In this document: positions 15,161 to 22,832 of the stretch, one piece after another | How the letters are laid out: every line of letters begins with the position of its first letter | How positions within the stretch are numbered: the stretch's first letter is position 1 | DNA from: an uncultured Porphyromonadaceae bacterium | GTDB lineage: Bacteria; Bacteroidota; Bacteroidia; Bacteroidales; Muribaculaceae | Assembly: GCA_937892215.1 (NCBI GenBank) | Contig: CALAVE010000018.1 | Coordinates: forward strand, 1 to 26,879 | Direction: 5' to 3' | Length of the DNA: 26,879 nt | Notes under the pieces: model-generated | Seen by the model: only the letters and a program-made list of their open reading frames with translations | Database searches by the model: none | What the model was told of the DNA's origin: nothing | Program-made: the position numbers and the translations under genes

Positions 15161-16105
15161 ATGAAGGTGTCGATAATCATACCGGTGTATAACCGTGCGG
15201 AGAAAGTACTACGGACGCTCGAGTCGGTCAAAGGGCAGACCTATCGTCCGTTGCAGGTGGTGCTCGTGGATAACGGAAGCACCGACGACACACTGGTGAC
15301 GCTGAACCAATACCGGATAGACGAGTCCGGGGCCGACTATGAGGTGAAGGTGGAGCAGGAGCCGGTGAAGGGAGCGTGTGCGGCGCGAAACCGCGGTTTC
15401 TCGGCCAGTGACGGAGAATGGGTGATGTTCTTCGACAGCGACGATGTGATGGATAAAGACTTGGTGAAGAAGTATGTTCAGGAGGTGGAGAAACTGCGCG
15501 GGCACGTGGACATAGTGATGGCGAAAGGAGTGCTGGTAGGAGAAAACGGAGAAACGCGCAAACTACCGTACTACAAGAATGATATGATAGCCCGTCACAT
15601 CCTGCACTGCGTGCTTGCCACACAGCGTTATGCCATTCGTAGGGAATTCTTTGCCCACACAGATATGTGGAACACCGGATTGCCAGCCTGGAATGACTGG
15701 GAGATGGGGCTACGTCTGCTGCTGGCGCGTCCACGTCTGGCAAGTCTTAAAGGAAAGCCACGGGTTACGGTGATATCGAGCGGCGACCAGTCTATTACCG
15801 GCACTGAGTTTTCGTCGCGGCAAGGTTACTGGGAGCGGGTGATTACGCTGATGATGGATGAGATACGGTGCTCCGCACTGAAGGACAAACTGCGTTATCT
15901 GCGTCTGCTGGAATACCGCAAGATGGTGCTGGCGGCGCAATACTACAAAGAGGGAAATAACGACTTGGCACAGGCGCTCTACACCGACACCATCCGGCGC
16001 GTGAGGAGGAGTCTGCGTATGCGGCTGGTGATGCCGCGGCTCTATCGGCGGTTGTGCTCAGGCAAGCGCGGCACGGCTCAGATTGCGAGATTAATGGTTA
16101 AATAG
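15161..16105 (+). CDS. Glycosyltransferase family 2 protein
   Basis: 314 residues from the ATG at 15161; a TTG three codons upstream also opens the frame, but MKVSIIIPVYNRAEKVL is the usual GT2 N-terminus. The GT-A fold is shown by the first strand VSIIIPVYN, VVLVDNGSTDDT, ACAARNRGFSAS and the metal-binding DSDD (92-95) in FFDSDDVMDKD. LPAWNDWEMGLRLLL supplies the acidic ED-like region of the acceptor site, and the C-terminal 80 residues are helical and basic, which suggests a membrane-peripheral enzyme of glycan synthesis. It is divergent from the MBOAT cluster and followed after 9 nt by the SprT-like gene. Confidence 0.93.
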   Translation: MKVSIIIPVYNRAEKVLRTLESVKGQTYRPLQVVLVDNGSTDDTLVTLNQYRIDESGADYEVKVEQEPVKGACAARNRGFSASDGEWVMFFDSDDVMDKDLVKKYVQEVEKLRGHVDIVMAKGVLVGENGETRKLPYYKNDMIARHILHCVLATQRYAIRREFFAHTDMWNTGLPAWNDWEMGLRLLLARPRLASLKGKPRVTVISSGDQSITGTEFSSRQGYWERVITLMMDEIRCSALKDKLRYLRLLEYRKMVLAAQYYKEGNNDLAQALYTDTIRRVRRSLRMRLVMPRLYRRLCSGKRGTAQIARLMVK

Positions 16106-16114
16106 AGGGATATC

Positions 16115-16789
16115 GTGATACCAACAAGGGAAATAGTAGAGGAGAAGTTCAGAGAATTCAACGACTTGTGTTTTGGCGGGCAGTTACCACCGATAAAGGT
16201 GAGGATAAGCAATGCCAAGTCGTTTCTGGGGCAACTGCGCTACAAGACGCAGCGGCAATGGGGCGGCGCAAGCACGCATTACGATTACGAGATGACAATC
16301 AGCACGTGCTATGACGTGGAGCAGAGGGAACTGGAGGACACGATAATACACGAGATGATACACTATTATATCCTGATTAACGGGATTGAGGATGAATCGA
16401 GTCATGGACCGGTGTTCAGGAGAATTATGAATGAAATCAACGCGCGCTACGGGCGTAGCGTACGCTTGTCGCAGCGGCGAGGAGCCATGCAGATGAAGGC
16501 CGGGAACAGAAAGCGCCTAAGCGTGCTGTGCGTCAGCACGTTGCCCGACGGGAGGCGTGGTGTGACGGTGTGTGCTCGAACCAGAATTTTCCATATCTAC
16601 GATTTGCTGCCGCGCTACTACGGAGTGAAGCAGATGGAGTGGTATCTGAGTGACGACGCGTTTTTCAACCGTTTCCCCAACTCTTTGACCCCGAAGATTT
16701 ATATTGTTAGTTTCGATGAGCTTGCTGAGCACCTGAAGACGGCGCATGCGCTGGAGTGCGACGGGAACAGCATAAGGATTAAGACGTAG
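16115..16789 (+). CDS. SprT-like zinc-metalloprotease domain protein, GTG start
   Basis: 224 residues. The SprT-like core (about 5-115) contains FNDLCFGGQLPPIKVRIS and the zinc site HEMIH (79-83), with His97 of SSHG as the likely third ligand. SprT/Spartan proteins act on DNA-protein crosslinks in eukaryotes; the bacterial role is unclear. The second half (about 130-224) is unlike the zinc ribbon of longer SprT proteins and contains few Cys, so it may be a family-specific domain. The start is a GTG, preceded by GAGGG at 16106-16110, 9 nt after the GT2 stop, so the two are probably co-transcribed. Confidence 0.87.
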   Translation: MIPTREIVEEKFREFNDLCFGGQLPPIKVRISNAKSFLGQLRYKTQRQWGGASTHYDYEMTISTCYDVEQRELEDTIIHEMIHYYILINGIEDESSHGPVFRRIMNEINARYGRSVRLSQRRGAMQMKAGNRKRLSVLCVSTLPDGRRGVTVCARTRIFHIYDLLPRYYGVKQMEWYLSDDAFFNRFPNSLTPKIYIVSFDELAEHLKTAHALECDGNSIRIKT

Positions 16790-16904
16790 CGTGGTACTGG
16801 TAGGTGGTCAGACGGCGAATAAGGCATATTAGACTAACGGGTGCGCAATTTTTTGGTGCAAATGCCTATGGGCGAGGGAATAGGAGTAAGCGGAGAAAAT
16901 AGCA

Positions 16905-16936
16905 TTGACAAAAGGGGAAAAGAAGCAGTAACTTTG
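16905..16936 (+). promoter_or_regulatory. Distal, rRNA-like promoter upstream of the M6 protease
   Basis: TTG (16905-16907, within TTGACA), a 21-nt spacer and TAACTTTG (16929-16936). The 14 nt TAACTTTGCACCGC are identical to those of the rRNA promoter at 26572-26585. The predicted start is about 16943, which gives a ~114-nt leader for the protease or a separate short RNA. Confidence 0.65.
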
Positions 16937-16956
16937 CACCGCGGAAAGAGAGAGGC

Positions 16957-16980
16957 GTGAGACATGTGAGACGGTGAGAC
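16957..16980 (+). repeat. Three GTGAGAC direct repeats in the leader
   Basis: GTGAGAC occurs at 16957-16963, 16966-16972 and 16974-16980, that is, at 8-9 nt intervals, between the two promoters. It may be a repeated protein- or RNA-binding site, or simple slippage. The rRNA leader has a related GGCGAGACA near 26618. Confidence 0.6.
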
Positions 16981-16990
16981 CGGCGATAAA

Positions 16991-17022
16991 TTTGTGAAAT
17001 TGGTTTTAAATACCTACCTTTG
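16991..17022 (+). promoter_or_regulatory. Proximal promoter of the M6 protease
   Basis: TTTG (16991-16994), a 20-nt spacer and TACCTTTG (17015-17022), a full match to the Bacteroides consensus. The predicted start is about 17029, 28 nt before the ATG at 17057. Confidence 0.8.
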
Positions 17023-17056
17023 CCGGCAAACTAATGTGAACTTTAAACGAAGAATT

Positions 17057-19570
17057 ATGATTATGAGACGACAAATGTTAACATCATTGGCTGCAGTGCT
17101 GGTAGCAGTGGCTGCCGTGGCCGTGCCGGCAAAACGCGTGCCTGTCACTGTGATGCAGAGCGATGGGACAAGCCTTACGGTAGTGATGATGGGCGATGAA
17201 TGGGGCCACAGCTTGGTGACAAGTGATGGCAAAGCCGTGGCCAGAACTGCGAATGGGGATTTATGCTATCGCACAGCCAGCGGAGTGAGTGAAGTGTTGG
17301 CTCACGAAGTGGGCGAGCGCAGCGGCGATGAGATTTCATTCCTAAAAGCGAATGAGGAGTCGCTGACGGCAGAGTCGGTTATTTCACATGGTCGCCGTGC
17401 GGCAGCCAAGAGGGAAGGCCGCAAGAAAGTGGGGCTGACGCAGGTTCCGACCATGGGTTCACCGCGAGTACCTATTCTGCTTGTGGAGTATCAAGACAAG
17501 AAAATGTCGAATGAGATGGAGACTTTCATCCATCAGTATAGGGATGGCGAGACCAGCGCATTCCAGTATTTTAAGGACCAGAGTAACGGTAAGTACACAC
17601 CGCAATTTGACGTTTACGGAATCTATCTGCTGGACAGCAACCGTTCCGTGTATGGCGGCAATGATAGCAACGGTGACGACAAGGGACTGGGCAAGATGGT
17701 GAGTGAGGCCATCTCAAAGGCCGGAGATGAAGTGGACTGGTCGCAGTATGACAACGACGGCGACGGCGTGTGCGACGTGGTGATAGTGGTGTATGCCGGA
17801 GTGGGTGAGGCTCAGGCTGAGAATGTGCCAAATTCGGTGTGGCCGTGCCAGTGGGAACTATCTGATGCGGTGAATTATGGTGATGGCGACGGTGCCGTGA
17901 CGCGTAATGGCGTGACCATAGACAAATTCGCTGTATTCAACGAAATAACCGGTAGCAACGACAAGGGTACCAAGATGGACGGCGTGGGCACGTTCTGCCA
18001 CGAATTCAGCCACTGCCTGGGGCTTCCCGACTTTTACGAGACCACATACAAGAATGGATATTACGGCATGGGAAACTGGAGCCTGATGTGCGGCGGTTGC
18101 TATAACAACGACGGTTATCTTCCCATAGGTTATAACGGCTACGAGAAAGCATTCATGGGCTGGATAGACCTGCAAGAGCCCGAAGCCGGGAACGACTATA
18201 CGTTGCCTGTTTTCAACCAGAAAACGGCGGAAACCGATGTGGCGTATAAAGTGGTGAGTCCGCTAAACGCCAACGAGTATTACGTGCTGGAGAACCGTGC
18301 GAAGCAAGGTTGGGACAAGTATATAGCCGGCGAAGGAATGCTGGTGACCCATGTGACATACGTGGCGAGCCGCTGGAATGCGAATACACCGAATGACAAA
18401 GCCGTGCAACTTTGCACGATAATTCCGGCCGACAACAAGTTGGCAGAGTCGAACGAGAGCGGTGACCCATACGGAAAGACGAACCACGAACTGACCGATG
18501 AGTCCACGCCGGCCGCAACGCTGAATATGACAAGCAGCGGAAGTTTGGCCAGTAAGACGGGTGGTGCGGGTTACATGAGTAAGCCGATAACCGATATCGC
18601 CATCAATAGCGACAAGAGTGTGACATTCAGCTTCATGAAGAATGCAGAGCCAACGTTCACACCGGAGCTGGGCGATGCTGAAGCCGCCGATGTTACCGAG
18701 ACATCGTTCAAGGCAGTGTGGACCGACGAGACCGCAGAGGAACTTGTGGAGTCTTATACACTGCTGGTGAAGCAACGCGGTGTTACCGGTGACGTGGAAC
18801 TGCTGCTGGATGAGGATATGAGTGCCGGAACCACGACCTGGACCACGAGCGCCAAGGGTGTGTATAATGAAAAGACATCGGGTTACGTTCGCTTAGGAAC
18901 CACTACCGCCAACGGCTCTGTGACAAGTCCGGAAGTGGACCTGAGCGGCAGCAACGGCGTGGTGAGCGTGGTGATAACCGCCAAGGCTTATGGTAACGAC
19001 AAGGACGTGGCGATGAAGGTGAGCGTGGCAGATGCATCCGGTCGAGAGTCGGACAGTAAAACTGTGACAATTACCAGCGAAGACGAGGAATATGTGGTGG
19101 TGCTTGAAGGAGAAGCCAGCCCAGCCAGCGCCAACTACATAGTGATAGAAAACACCACGCTGAAGAAGCGCGTGATGCTGAAGCACGTGAAGGTGTATGC
19201 CGGCAGTGGAGATGTTGCAGATCTGGATGCTCCTAAGCGTGTGGTAAGTGAGACAGGCGATGCCACGAAGCGCACAATAACCGGCATTACTGAGAAAGAA
19301 TATACAGTGACCGGACTAACTGAGGGCGCAGAATACACTTATAAAGTGAAGGCTATCTATGCTAACGGCAAGGAAAGCGATTGGAGCGCGTCGAAGTCGG
19401 TGACGCTTGGCTCGAGCGGTGTGTCAGAGGTGGATGCGGACAAGGCGTTGAAGGCTGTTAAGTACTACAACCTATTGGGAGTGGAAAGCACAACACCATT
19501 CCGTGGCGTGAACGTGGTGGTGACGACTTACACCGACGGCACGACAAAAGCGACAAAAACAGTTAAATAA
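17057..19570 (+). CDS. Secreted M6 family metalloprotease with Fn3-like and type IX-like sorting domains
   Basis: 837 residues from the ATG at 17057 (an ATG two codons on is equally good; a longer GTG start at 16994 would overlap the promoter). A signal peptide covers about 1-25. The M6 (immune-inhibitor-A-like) catalytic domain has HEFSHCLGLPD, with HEFSH at 315-319 and Asp325. From about 533 an Fn3-like domain begins (TETSFKAVWT); it appears to be interrupted by a jelly-roll-like domain (about 580-715) before its second half (YTVTGLTEGAEYTYKVKAIY). The end, KAVKYYNLLGVES-TPFRGVNVVVTTYTDGT, resembles type-A C-terminal signals of the type IX secretion system, so the enzyme is probably surface-attached or released. 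A strong terminator follows. Substrate unknown. Confidence 0.93.
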   Translation: MIMRRQMLTSLAAVLVAVAAVAVPAKRVPVTVMQSDGTSLTVVMMGDEWGHSLVTSDGKAVARTANGDLCYRTASGVSEVLAHEVGERSGDEISFLKANEESLTAESVISHGRRAAAKREGRKKVGLTQVPTMGSPRVPILLVEYQDKKMSNEMETFIHQYRDGETSAFQYFKDQSNGKYTPQFDVYGIYLLDSNRSVYGGNDSNGDDKGLGKMVSEAISKAGDEVDWSQYDNDGDGVCDVVIVVYAGVGEAQAENVPNSVWPCQWELSDAVNYGDGDGAVTRNGVTIDKFAVFNEITGSNDKGTKMDGVGTFCHEFSHCLGLPDFYETTYKNGYYGMGNWSLMCGGCYNNDGYLPIGYNGYEKAFMGWIDLQEPEAGNDYTLPVFNQKTAETDVAYKVVSPLNANEYYVLENRAKQGWDKYIAGEGMLVTHVTYVASRWNANTPNDKAVQLCTIIPADNKLAESNESGDPYGKTNHELTDESTPAATLNMTSSGSLASKTGGAGYMSKPITDIAINSDKSVTFSFMKNAEPTFTPELGDAEAADVTETSFKAVWTDETAEELVESYTLLVKQRGVTGDVELLLDEDMSAGTTTWTTSAKGVYNEKTSGYVRLGTTTANGSVTSPEVDLSGSNGVVSVVITAKAYGNDKDVAMKVSVADASGRESDSKTVTITSEDEEYVVVLEGEASPASANYIVIENTTLKKRVMLKHVKVYAGSGDVADLDAPKRVVSETGDATKRTITGITEKEYTVTGLTEGAEYTYKVKAIYANGKESDWSASKSVTLGSSGVSEVDADKALKAVKYYNLLGVESTTPFRGVNVVVTTYTDGTTKATKTVK

Positions 19571-19579
19571 ATAAAAGAT

Positions 19580-19618
19580 AAAACGGGAGGCCGAGAATGA
19601 ATCGCGCCTCCCGTTTTT
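19580..19618 (+). terminator. Strong intrinsic terminator of the M6 gene
   Basis: AAAACGGGAGGC (19580-19591) pairs perfectly over 12 bp with GCCTCCCGTTTT (19606-19617), and the stem ends in five T. It lies 10 nt after the stop codon. The symmetric stem could also work in the other direction. Confidence 0.92.
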
Positions 19619-19677
19619 AACGCAGTGTAATTTTATGATGAGGCACGAATAAGGCCCCCACCAAAAACGAAAGAAGG

Positions 19678-20343
19678 ATGAAATCGGAGAGTAATATAAC
19701 GGAGATACTGGATTTTCTGCGCAGACTTGCGGCTAACAACGACCGCGTGTGGTTCAAGGCGCACAAGGATGAGTATGATGCCCTGCGCAAACCGTGGGAG
19801 CGTGATATGGAGCGGCTGATATCGCTGGTGTCGGGATATGATGATAACGTTCGCGGCTTGCGCGTGCAGGACTCGGTGTACAGAATCTATCGTGACATCC
19901 GATTCTCGAAGGATAAAAGTCCCTACAAACGTTATTTCTCGGGCGTGCTGGGCAAAGGAGGACGGCATACGATAATAAGCAGTTACTATGTCCATTTTGA
20001 GCCGGGAAACCTGATGCTGGGCGGCGGAGTGTGGTGGCCGGAGAAAAACATACTGGAGCAGTTGCGAAAACTGATAGACGCCGAGCCGGAAGAATTCAAG
20101 CAGATCGTGGAGAACAAAGAGTTCAAGAAACGCTACAGGTGGGAATGTGAGACACTAAAGAAAGTGCCGGCCGGCTTTAACCCTGAGCATCCGATGGCGG
20201 AGTTCCTGAAGATGAAAGAATACATAGTGATGATGCGCCCCGACGAAAGTTATTTCGAGTGTGAGGACTGGGTGGCGAAGGTGGCCGGTGATTTGAAACC
20301 GATGAAGCCGCTTCATGATTTCCTGAATTATGTGTTTGATTAG
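19678..20343 (+). CDS. DUF2461 domain-containing protein
   Basis: 221 residues, the whole length being the DUF2461 (TIGR02453) family: ILDFLRRLAANNDRVWFKAHKDEY at the start, RIYRDIRFSKDKSPYK in the centre, YYVHFEPGNLMLGGGVWWPE, and LKMKEYIVMMRPDESYFE near the end. No signal peptide or membrane segment, so it is cytosolic. The family is widespread in bacteria and fungi and has no established biochemical role. It stands alone behind the M6 terminator. A weak TAATTTTA at 19628-19635 could be its -7 box, but no -33 box fits. Confidence 0.93.
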   Translation: MKSESNITEILDFLRRLAANNDRVWFKAHKDEYDALRKPWERDMERLISLVSGYDDNVRGLRVQDSVYRIYRDIRFSKDKSPYKRYFSGVLGKGGRHTIISSYYVHFEPGNLMLGGGVWWPEKNILEQLRKLIDAEPEEFKQIVENKEFKKRYRWECETLKKVPAGFNPEHPMAEFLKMKEYIVMMRPDESYFECEDWVAKVAGDLKPMKPLHDFLNYVFD

Positions 20344-20377
20344 GTTGTGGGCAGAAAACAGCGTGATGAAATTGAGG

Positions 20378-20412
20378 CCGATGGGTTAAAAAAATGGTTC
20401 AACCCGAATCGG
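20378..20412 (+). terminator. Hairpin after DUF2461, overlapping the palindromic element
   Basis: CCGAT-GGGTT (20378-20387) pairs with AACCC-ATCGG (20401-20412, with a GA bulge) around a 13-nt loop. It lies 35 nt after the stop and lacks a U-tract, so it may be a degenerate terminator or a flanking arm of the element that starts at 20403. Confidence 0.35.
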
Positions 20413-20586
20413 TCATTAGGCCGACAAAAGGCGGTTTTAGAATGTCTATTTATGCCATAACAGTTTTCTTTCGGCATCTTACTTCAGAAATTGTCTCGCC
20501 ATAGCCCGCTATGCCTTCGACAATCTCTTCGCAATCTTCCCAAAATAAAATCTGTTCTGACATAAATCCTAATGACCGAATCGGGA
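20403..20586. mobile_element. MITE-like imperfect palindrome (~184 bp) with terminal inverted repeats
   Basis: The left end CCCGAATCGGTCATTAGG (20403-20420) is inverted at the right end (CCTAATGACCGAATCGGG, 20568-20585) with 17 of 18 positions matching. Towards the middle the arms again match in patches: ATGTC, AACAG followed by T-rich sequence, AGA-ATTGTC, and a terminal hairpin CATAGC-GG-GCTATG. The whole segment can thus fold as one long imperfect hairpin. It encodes no transposase and has no obvious target duplication. It occupies about half of the 382-nt gap between DUF2461 and korD. A non-autonomous mobile element or a REP-like dispersed repeat is the likeliest explanation; a structured regulatory RNA is an alternative. 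Confidence 0.65.
20450..20563 (-). CDS. Possible 37-residue ORF inside the palindromic element
   Basis: The minus strand reads a 37-codon frame from the ATG at 20563 (MSEQILFWEDCEEIVEGIAG, then 17 more residues ending in KKTVMA). It spans the core of the palindrome from just inside one terminal repeat. The frame is open for a further 97 codons upstream across unrelated sequence, which suggests that the openness may be fortuitous. No promoter or ribosome-binding site is visible. It is not a recognised family. Confidence 0.2.
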   Translation of the reverse strand: MSEQILFWEDCEEIVEGIAGYGETISEVRCRKKTVMA

Positions 20587-20672
20587 TAAAAATGAGCCGT
20601 GAAATGTTAATGTTGTAAAAAAAGAGTCCGGTTTGATTATTATTTTGTATATTCGCTAACTGAAACTTAAAT

Positions 20673-20706
20673 CCGAATAGGTCATTAGACCGACGGACCG
20701 AATCGG
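20673..20706 (+). repeat. Extra, diverged copy of the element end, 19 nt before the korD ATG
   Basis: The sequence 20673-20694 matches 20404-20425 at 20 of 22 positions (core GGTCATTAG). It is followed by ACCGAATCGG (20697-20706), which resembles the opposite end. Inside it GGTC-ATTA-GACC is itself an inverted repeat. It may be a solo or collapsed element end, or an operator. No good promoter was found in 20587-20672, which contains only AT-rich sequence with an isolated TATATTCG at 20648-20655. Confidence 0.6.
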
Positions 20707-20725
20707 ATAAATAATTTATTAACAA

Positions 20726-20956
20726 ATGGCAAAAATAAGCGGAGCAGTGGTGGTGGATACGCAGCGGTGCAAAGGATGCAACCTGTGCGTAGTGGCGTGT
20801 CCGTGTGGAGTTTTGGCACTGCAAGGAAAAGAAGTGAATAACCGCGGTTACCACTTCGCATATATGGCGGAGGCGGAGAAGTGCATAGGATGCCAGAGTT
20901 GCGCTCTGGTGTGCCCGGATGCGTGCATAGAGGTGTACCGCGTGGTACAGAAGTAA
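20726..20956 (+). CDS. korD: 2-oxoacid:ferredoxin oxidoreductase, delta (ferredoxin-like) subunit
   Basis: 76 residues carrying two 4Fe-4S clusters: Cys15, 18, 21 and 25 (CKGCNLCVVAC) and Cys53, 56, 59 and 63 (CIGCQSCALVC). In this enzyme family the delta subunit passes electrons from the thiamine-bound substrate to ferredoxin. It is the first gene of a four-gene operon in the order D-A-B-C, 15 nt before korA, and follows a repeat-rich leader without an obvious promoter. Confidence 0.93.
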   Translation: MAKISGAVVVDTQRCKGCNLCVVACPCGVLALQGKEVNNRGYHFAYMAEAEKCIGCQSCALVCPDACIEVYRVVQK

Positions 20957-20971
20957 ATAAAAGCGACTGAT

Positions 20972-22063
20972 ATGGATGATAAAGTGACACTGATGAAGGG
21001 TAACGAAGCCCTTGCTGTAGCGGCGATACGCTATGGCGCTGACGGCTATTTCGGATACCCTATAACGCCCCAGAGCGAGGTGCTGGAGACGCTGGAGGAA
21101 CAGCGTCCCTGGGAAACTACCGGAATGGTGGTTCTTCAGGCCGAGAGCGAGGTGGCGGCAATAAATATGGTATATGCCGGTGCGGCGTGCGGCAAAGCCG
21201 TGCTGACCTCAACATCGAGCCCCGGTTTCAGCCTTATGCAGGAGGGCATGTCGTTTATGGCGGCGAGTGAGGTTCCGGCCCTTGTAATCAATGTGATGCG
21301 TGGAGGTCCGGGTCTGGGGACGATACATCCGTCGCAGGCCGACTATTTTCAGGCGTGCAAGGGCGGCGGGCACGGCGACTATCACGTGATAGTGCTGGCA
21401 CCGAGCAGCGTGCAGGAAATGTGCGACTTTGTGGCTCTGGGCTGGGACTTGGCATTTAAGTACAGGTGCGTGTCGATGATACTTGCCGACGGCGTTGTGG
21501 GGCAGATGATGGAGAAAGTGACCCTTCCGCCTCAGCGTCCGCGCAGGACAGAGGAGCAGATAAGGCAGCAGTGTCCATGGGCCGTGAACGGCAGGAAAGG
21601 CCGCAGACCTAAAAACATTATAACCTCGCTGGAACTTGACGACGACAAGATGGAGGAGAACAATAACCGATTCCAGTCCACTTATCGCCTTATAGAAAAG
21701 AATGAGATGCGGTGCGAACTGGTGAATACTGAAGACTGCGATTACCTGATAGTAGCATTCGGCAGTCAGGCGCGCATCACCATGAAGACCATGGAACTGG
21801 CACGTGAGCAGGGCATAAAAGTGGGCCTCGCCCGTCCCATTACCTTGTGGCCGTTCCCGGTGAATCACATTAGAGAGGCGGCGAAAGGTGTGAAAGGTAT
21901 AATGGTGGTGGAACTGGACGCAGGCCAGATGATAGAGGACGTGAAACTAGCGGTGGAATGCCGCGTGCCGGTGGAGCATTACGGTCGTCTTGGCGGGAAC
22001 GTTCCCACCCCGGATGAGGTGCTCGATGCATTGAAAGAGAAATTTGTGAACAAGGAGGACTAA
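20972..22063 (+). CDS. korA: 2-oxoacid:ferredoxin oxidoreductase, alpha subunit (KorA/VorB type)
   Basis: 363 residues. It contains the pyrimidine-binding-domain signature GYPITPQSE (28-36), the STSSPGFSLMQEGMSF segment and MRGGPGLGTIHPSQADYFQA, followed by the C-terminal domain II with VNTEDCDYLIVAFGSQAR. The complex oxidatively decarboxylates a 2-oxoacid with coenzyme A to an acyl-CoA, reducing ferredoxin. Homologues in Bacteroidales are named either 2-oxoglutarate (Kor) or branched-chain 2-oxoacid (Vor) subunits; the sequence does not settle the substrate. No gamma-domain fusion is present, since that is a separate gene. It ends 4 nt before korB. Confidence 0.93.
   Translation: MDDKVTLMKGNEALAVAAIRYGADGYFGYPITPQSEVLETLEEQRPWETTGMVVLQAESEVAAINMVYAGAACGKAVLTSTSSPGFSLMQEGMSFMAASEVPALVINVMRGGPGLGTIHPSQADYFQACKGGGHGDYHVIVLAPSSVQEMCDFVALGWDLAFKYRCVSMILADGVVGQMMEKVTLPPQRPRRTEEQIRQQCPWAVNGRKGRRPKNIITSLELDDDKMEENNNRFQSTYRLIEKNEMRCELVNTEDCDYLIVAFGSQARITMKTMELAREQGIKVGLARPITLWPFPVNHIREAAKGVKGIMVVELDAGQMIEDVKLAVECRVPVEHYGRLGGNVPTPDEVLDALKEKFVNKED
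22052..22058 (+). promoter_or_regulatory. Shine-Dalgarno site of korB inside korA
   Basis: AAGGAGG lies in the last codons of korA, 9 nt before the korB ATG at 22068. A full site of this kind is unusual in the phylum and fits tight coupling of subunit synthesis. Confidence 0.7.
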
Positions 22064-22067
22064 GCAG

Positions 22068-22829
22068 ATGGAAATAAACGAGATAATAAAGCCTCAGAAC
22101 AGAGTTTACAAGCGCCCGGCGCTTCTGAGCGACAATTTTATGCACTATTGCCCCGGTTGCAGTCATGGCGTGGTTCACAAACTGATAGCGGAGGTGATAG
22201 AGGAGATGGGTGCTGAGGAATACGCGATAGGTGTGGCTCCAGTGGGATGTGCCGTGTTCGCGTATAACTACATAGATATAGACTGGCTGGAGGCCGCTCA
22301 CGGACGAGCACCGGCGATGGCCACAGCGGTGAAGCGTCTGCAGCCCGACAAACTGGTGTTTACTTATCAAGGCGACGGAGATTTTGCCGCAATAGGCACC
22401 TGTGAGTCGATACACGCGTGCAACCGTGCCGAGAATATAGCCGTGATATTCATCAATAATGCGATCTACGGAATGACAGGCGGTCAGATGGCCCCCACTA
22501 CCTTGCTGGGGCAAAAGACGGCAACCTGCCCCTATGGGCGGCGGGTGGACTTGAACGGCTATCCGTTGTCGATAGCGCCTCTGCTGGCGCAACTTGACGG
22601 CACGTGCTACGTGACTCGCCAGAGCGTTCACACGCCGGCATCGGTGCGCAAGGCGAAGGCAGCGATTCGTCGCGCCTTTGACAACAGTATGCAGGGTAAG
22701 GGCACATCGGTGGTGGAGATTGTGAGCACGTGCAATTCGGGTTGGAAATTAAGTCCAGTTGAGGCGAATGCGTGGATGGAGAAGAATATGTTTGAGAAGT
22801 ATCCGCTTGGCGATTTAAAGAATGAGTAA
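22068..22829 (+). CDS. korB: 2-oxoacid:ferredoxin oxidoreductase, beta (TPP-binding) subunit
   Basis: 253 residues. The thiamine pyrophosphate/Mg motif runs from GDGD (102-105) to NN (130-131) and continues IYGMTGGQMAPTT, as expected for the family. YCPGCSHG (27-34) contributes conserved Cys and His residues near the cofactor. Together with the alpha subunit it forms the active site that cleaves the 2-oxoacid. Spacing to korA (4 nt) and korC (3 nt) indicates one transcript. Confidence 0.95.
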   Translation: MEINEIIKPQNRVYKRPALLSDNFMHYCPGCSHGVVHKLIAEVIEEMGAEEYAIGVAPVGCAVFAYNYIDIDWLEAAHGRAPAMATAVKRLQPDKLVFTYQGDGDFAAIGTCESIHACNRAENIAVIFINNAIYGMTGGQMAPTTLLGQKTATCPYGRRVDLNGYPLSIAPLLAQLDGTCYVTRQSVHTPASVRKAKAAIRRAFDNSMQGKGTSVVEIVSTCNSGWKLSPVEANAWMEKNMFEKYPLGDLKNE

Positions 22830-22832
22830 GCG

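Noticed and set aside
16822..16867. AGGCAT/ATGCCT pair after the SprT-like gene
   Set aside because: A 6-bp stem with a 34-nt loop and no following T-tract is too weak to call a terminator.
20396..20412. GGTTCAA resembling a tRNA T-loop
   Set aside because: There is no acceptor or anticodon arm around it; the sequence belongs to the hairpin and to the palindromic element.
20450..20854. 134-codon minus-strand frame across the kor leader and korD
   Set aside because: Its first third is antisense to korD; only the last 37 codons, inside the palindrome, are kept as a low-confidence possibility.
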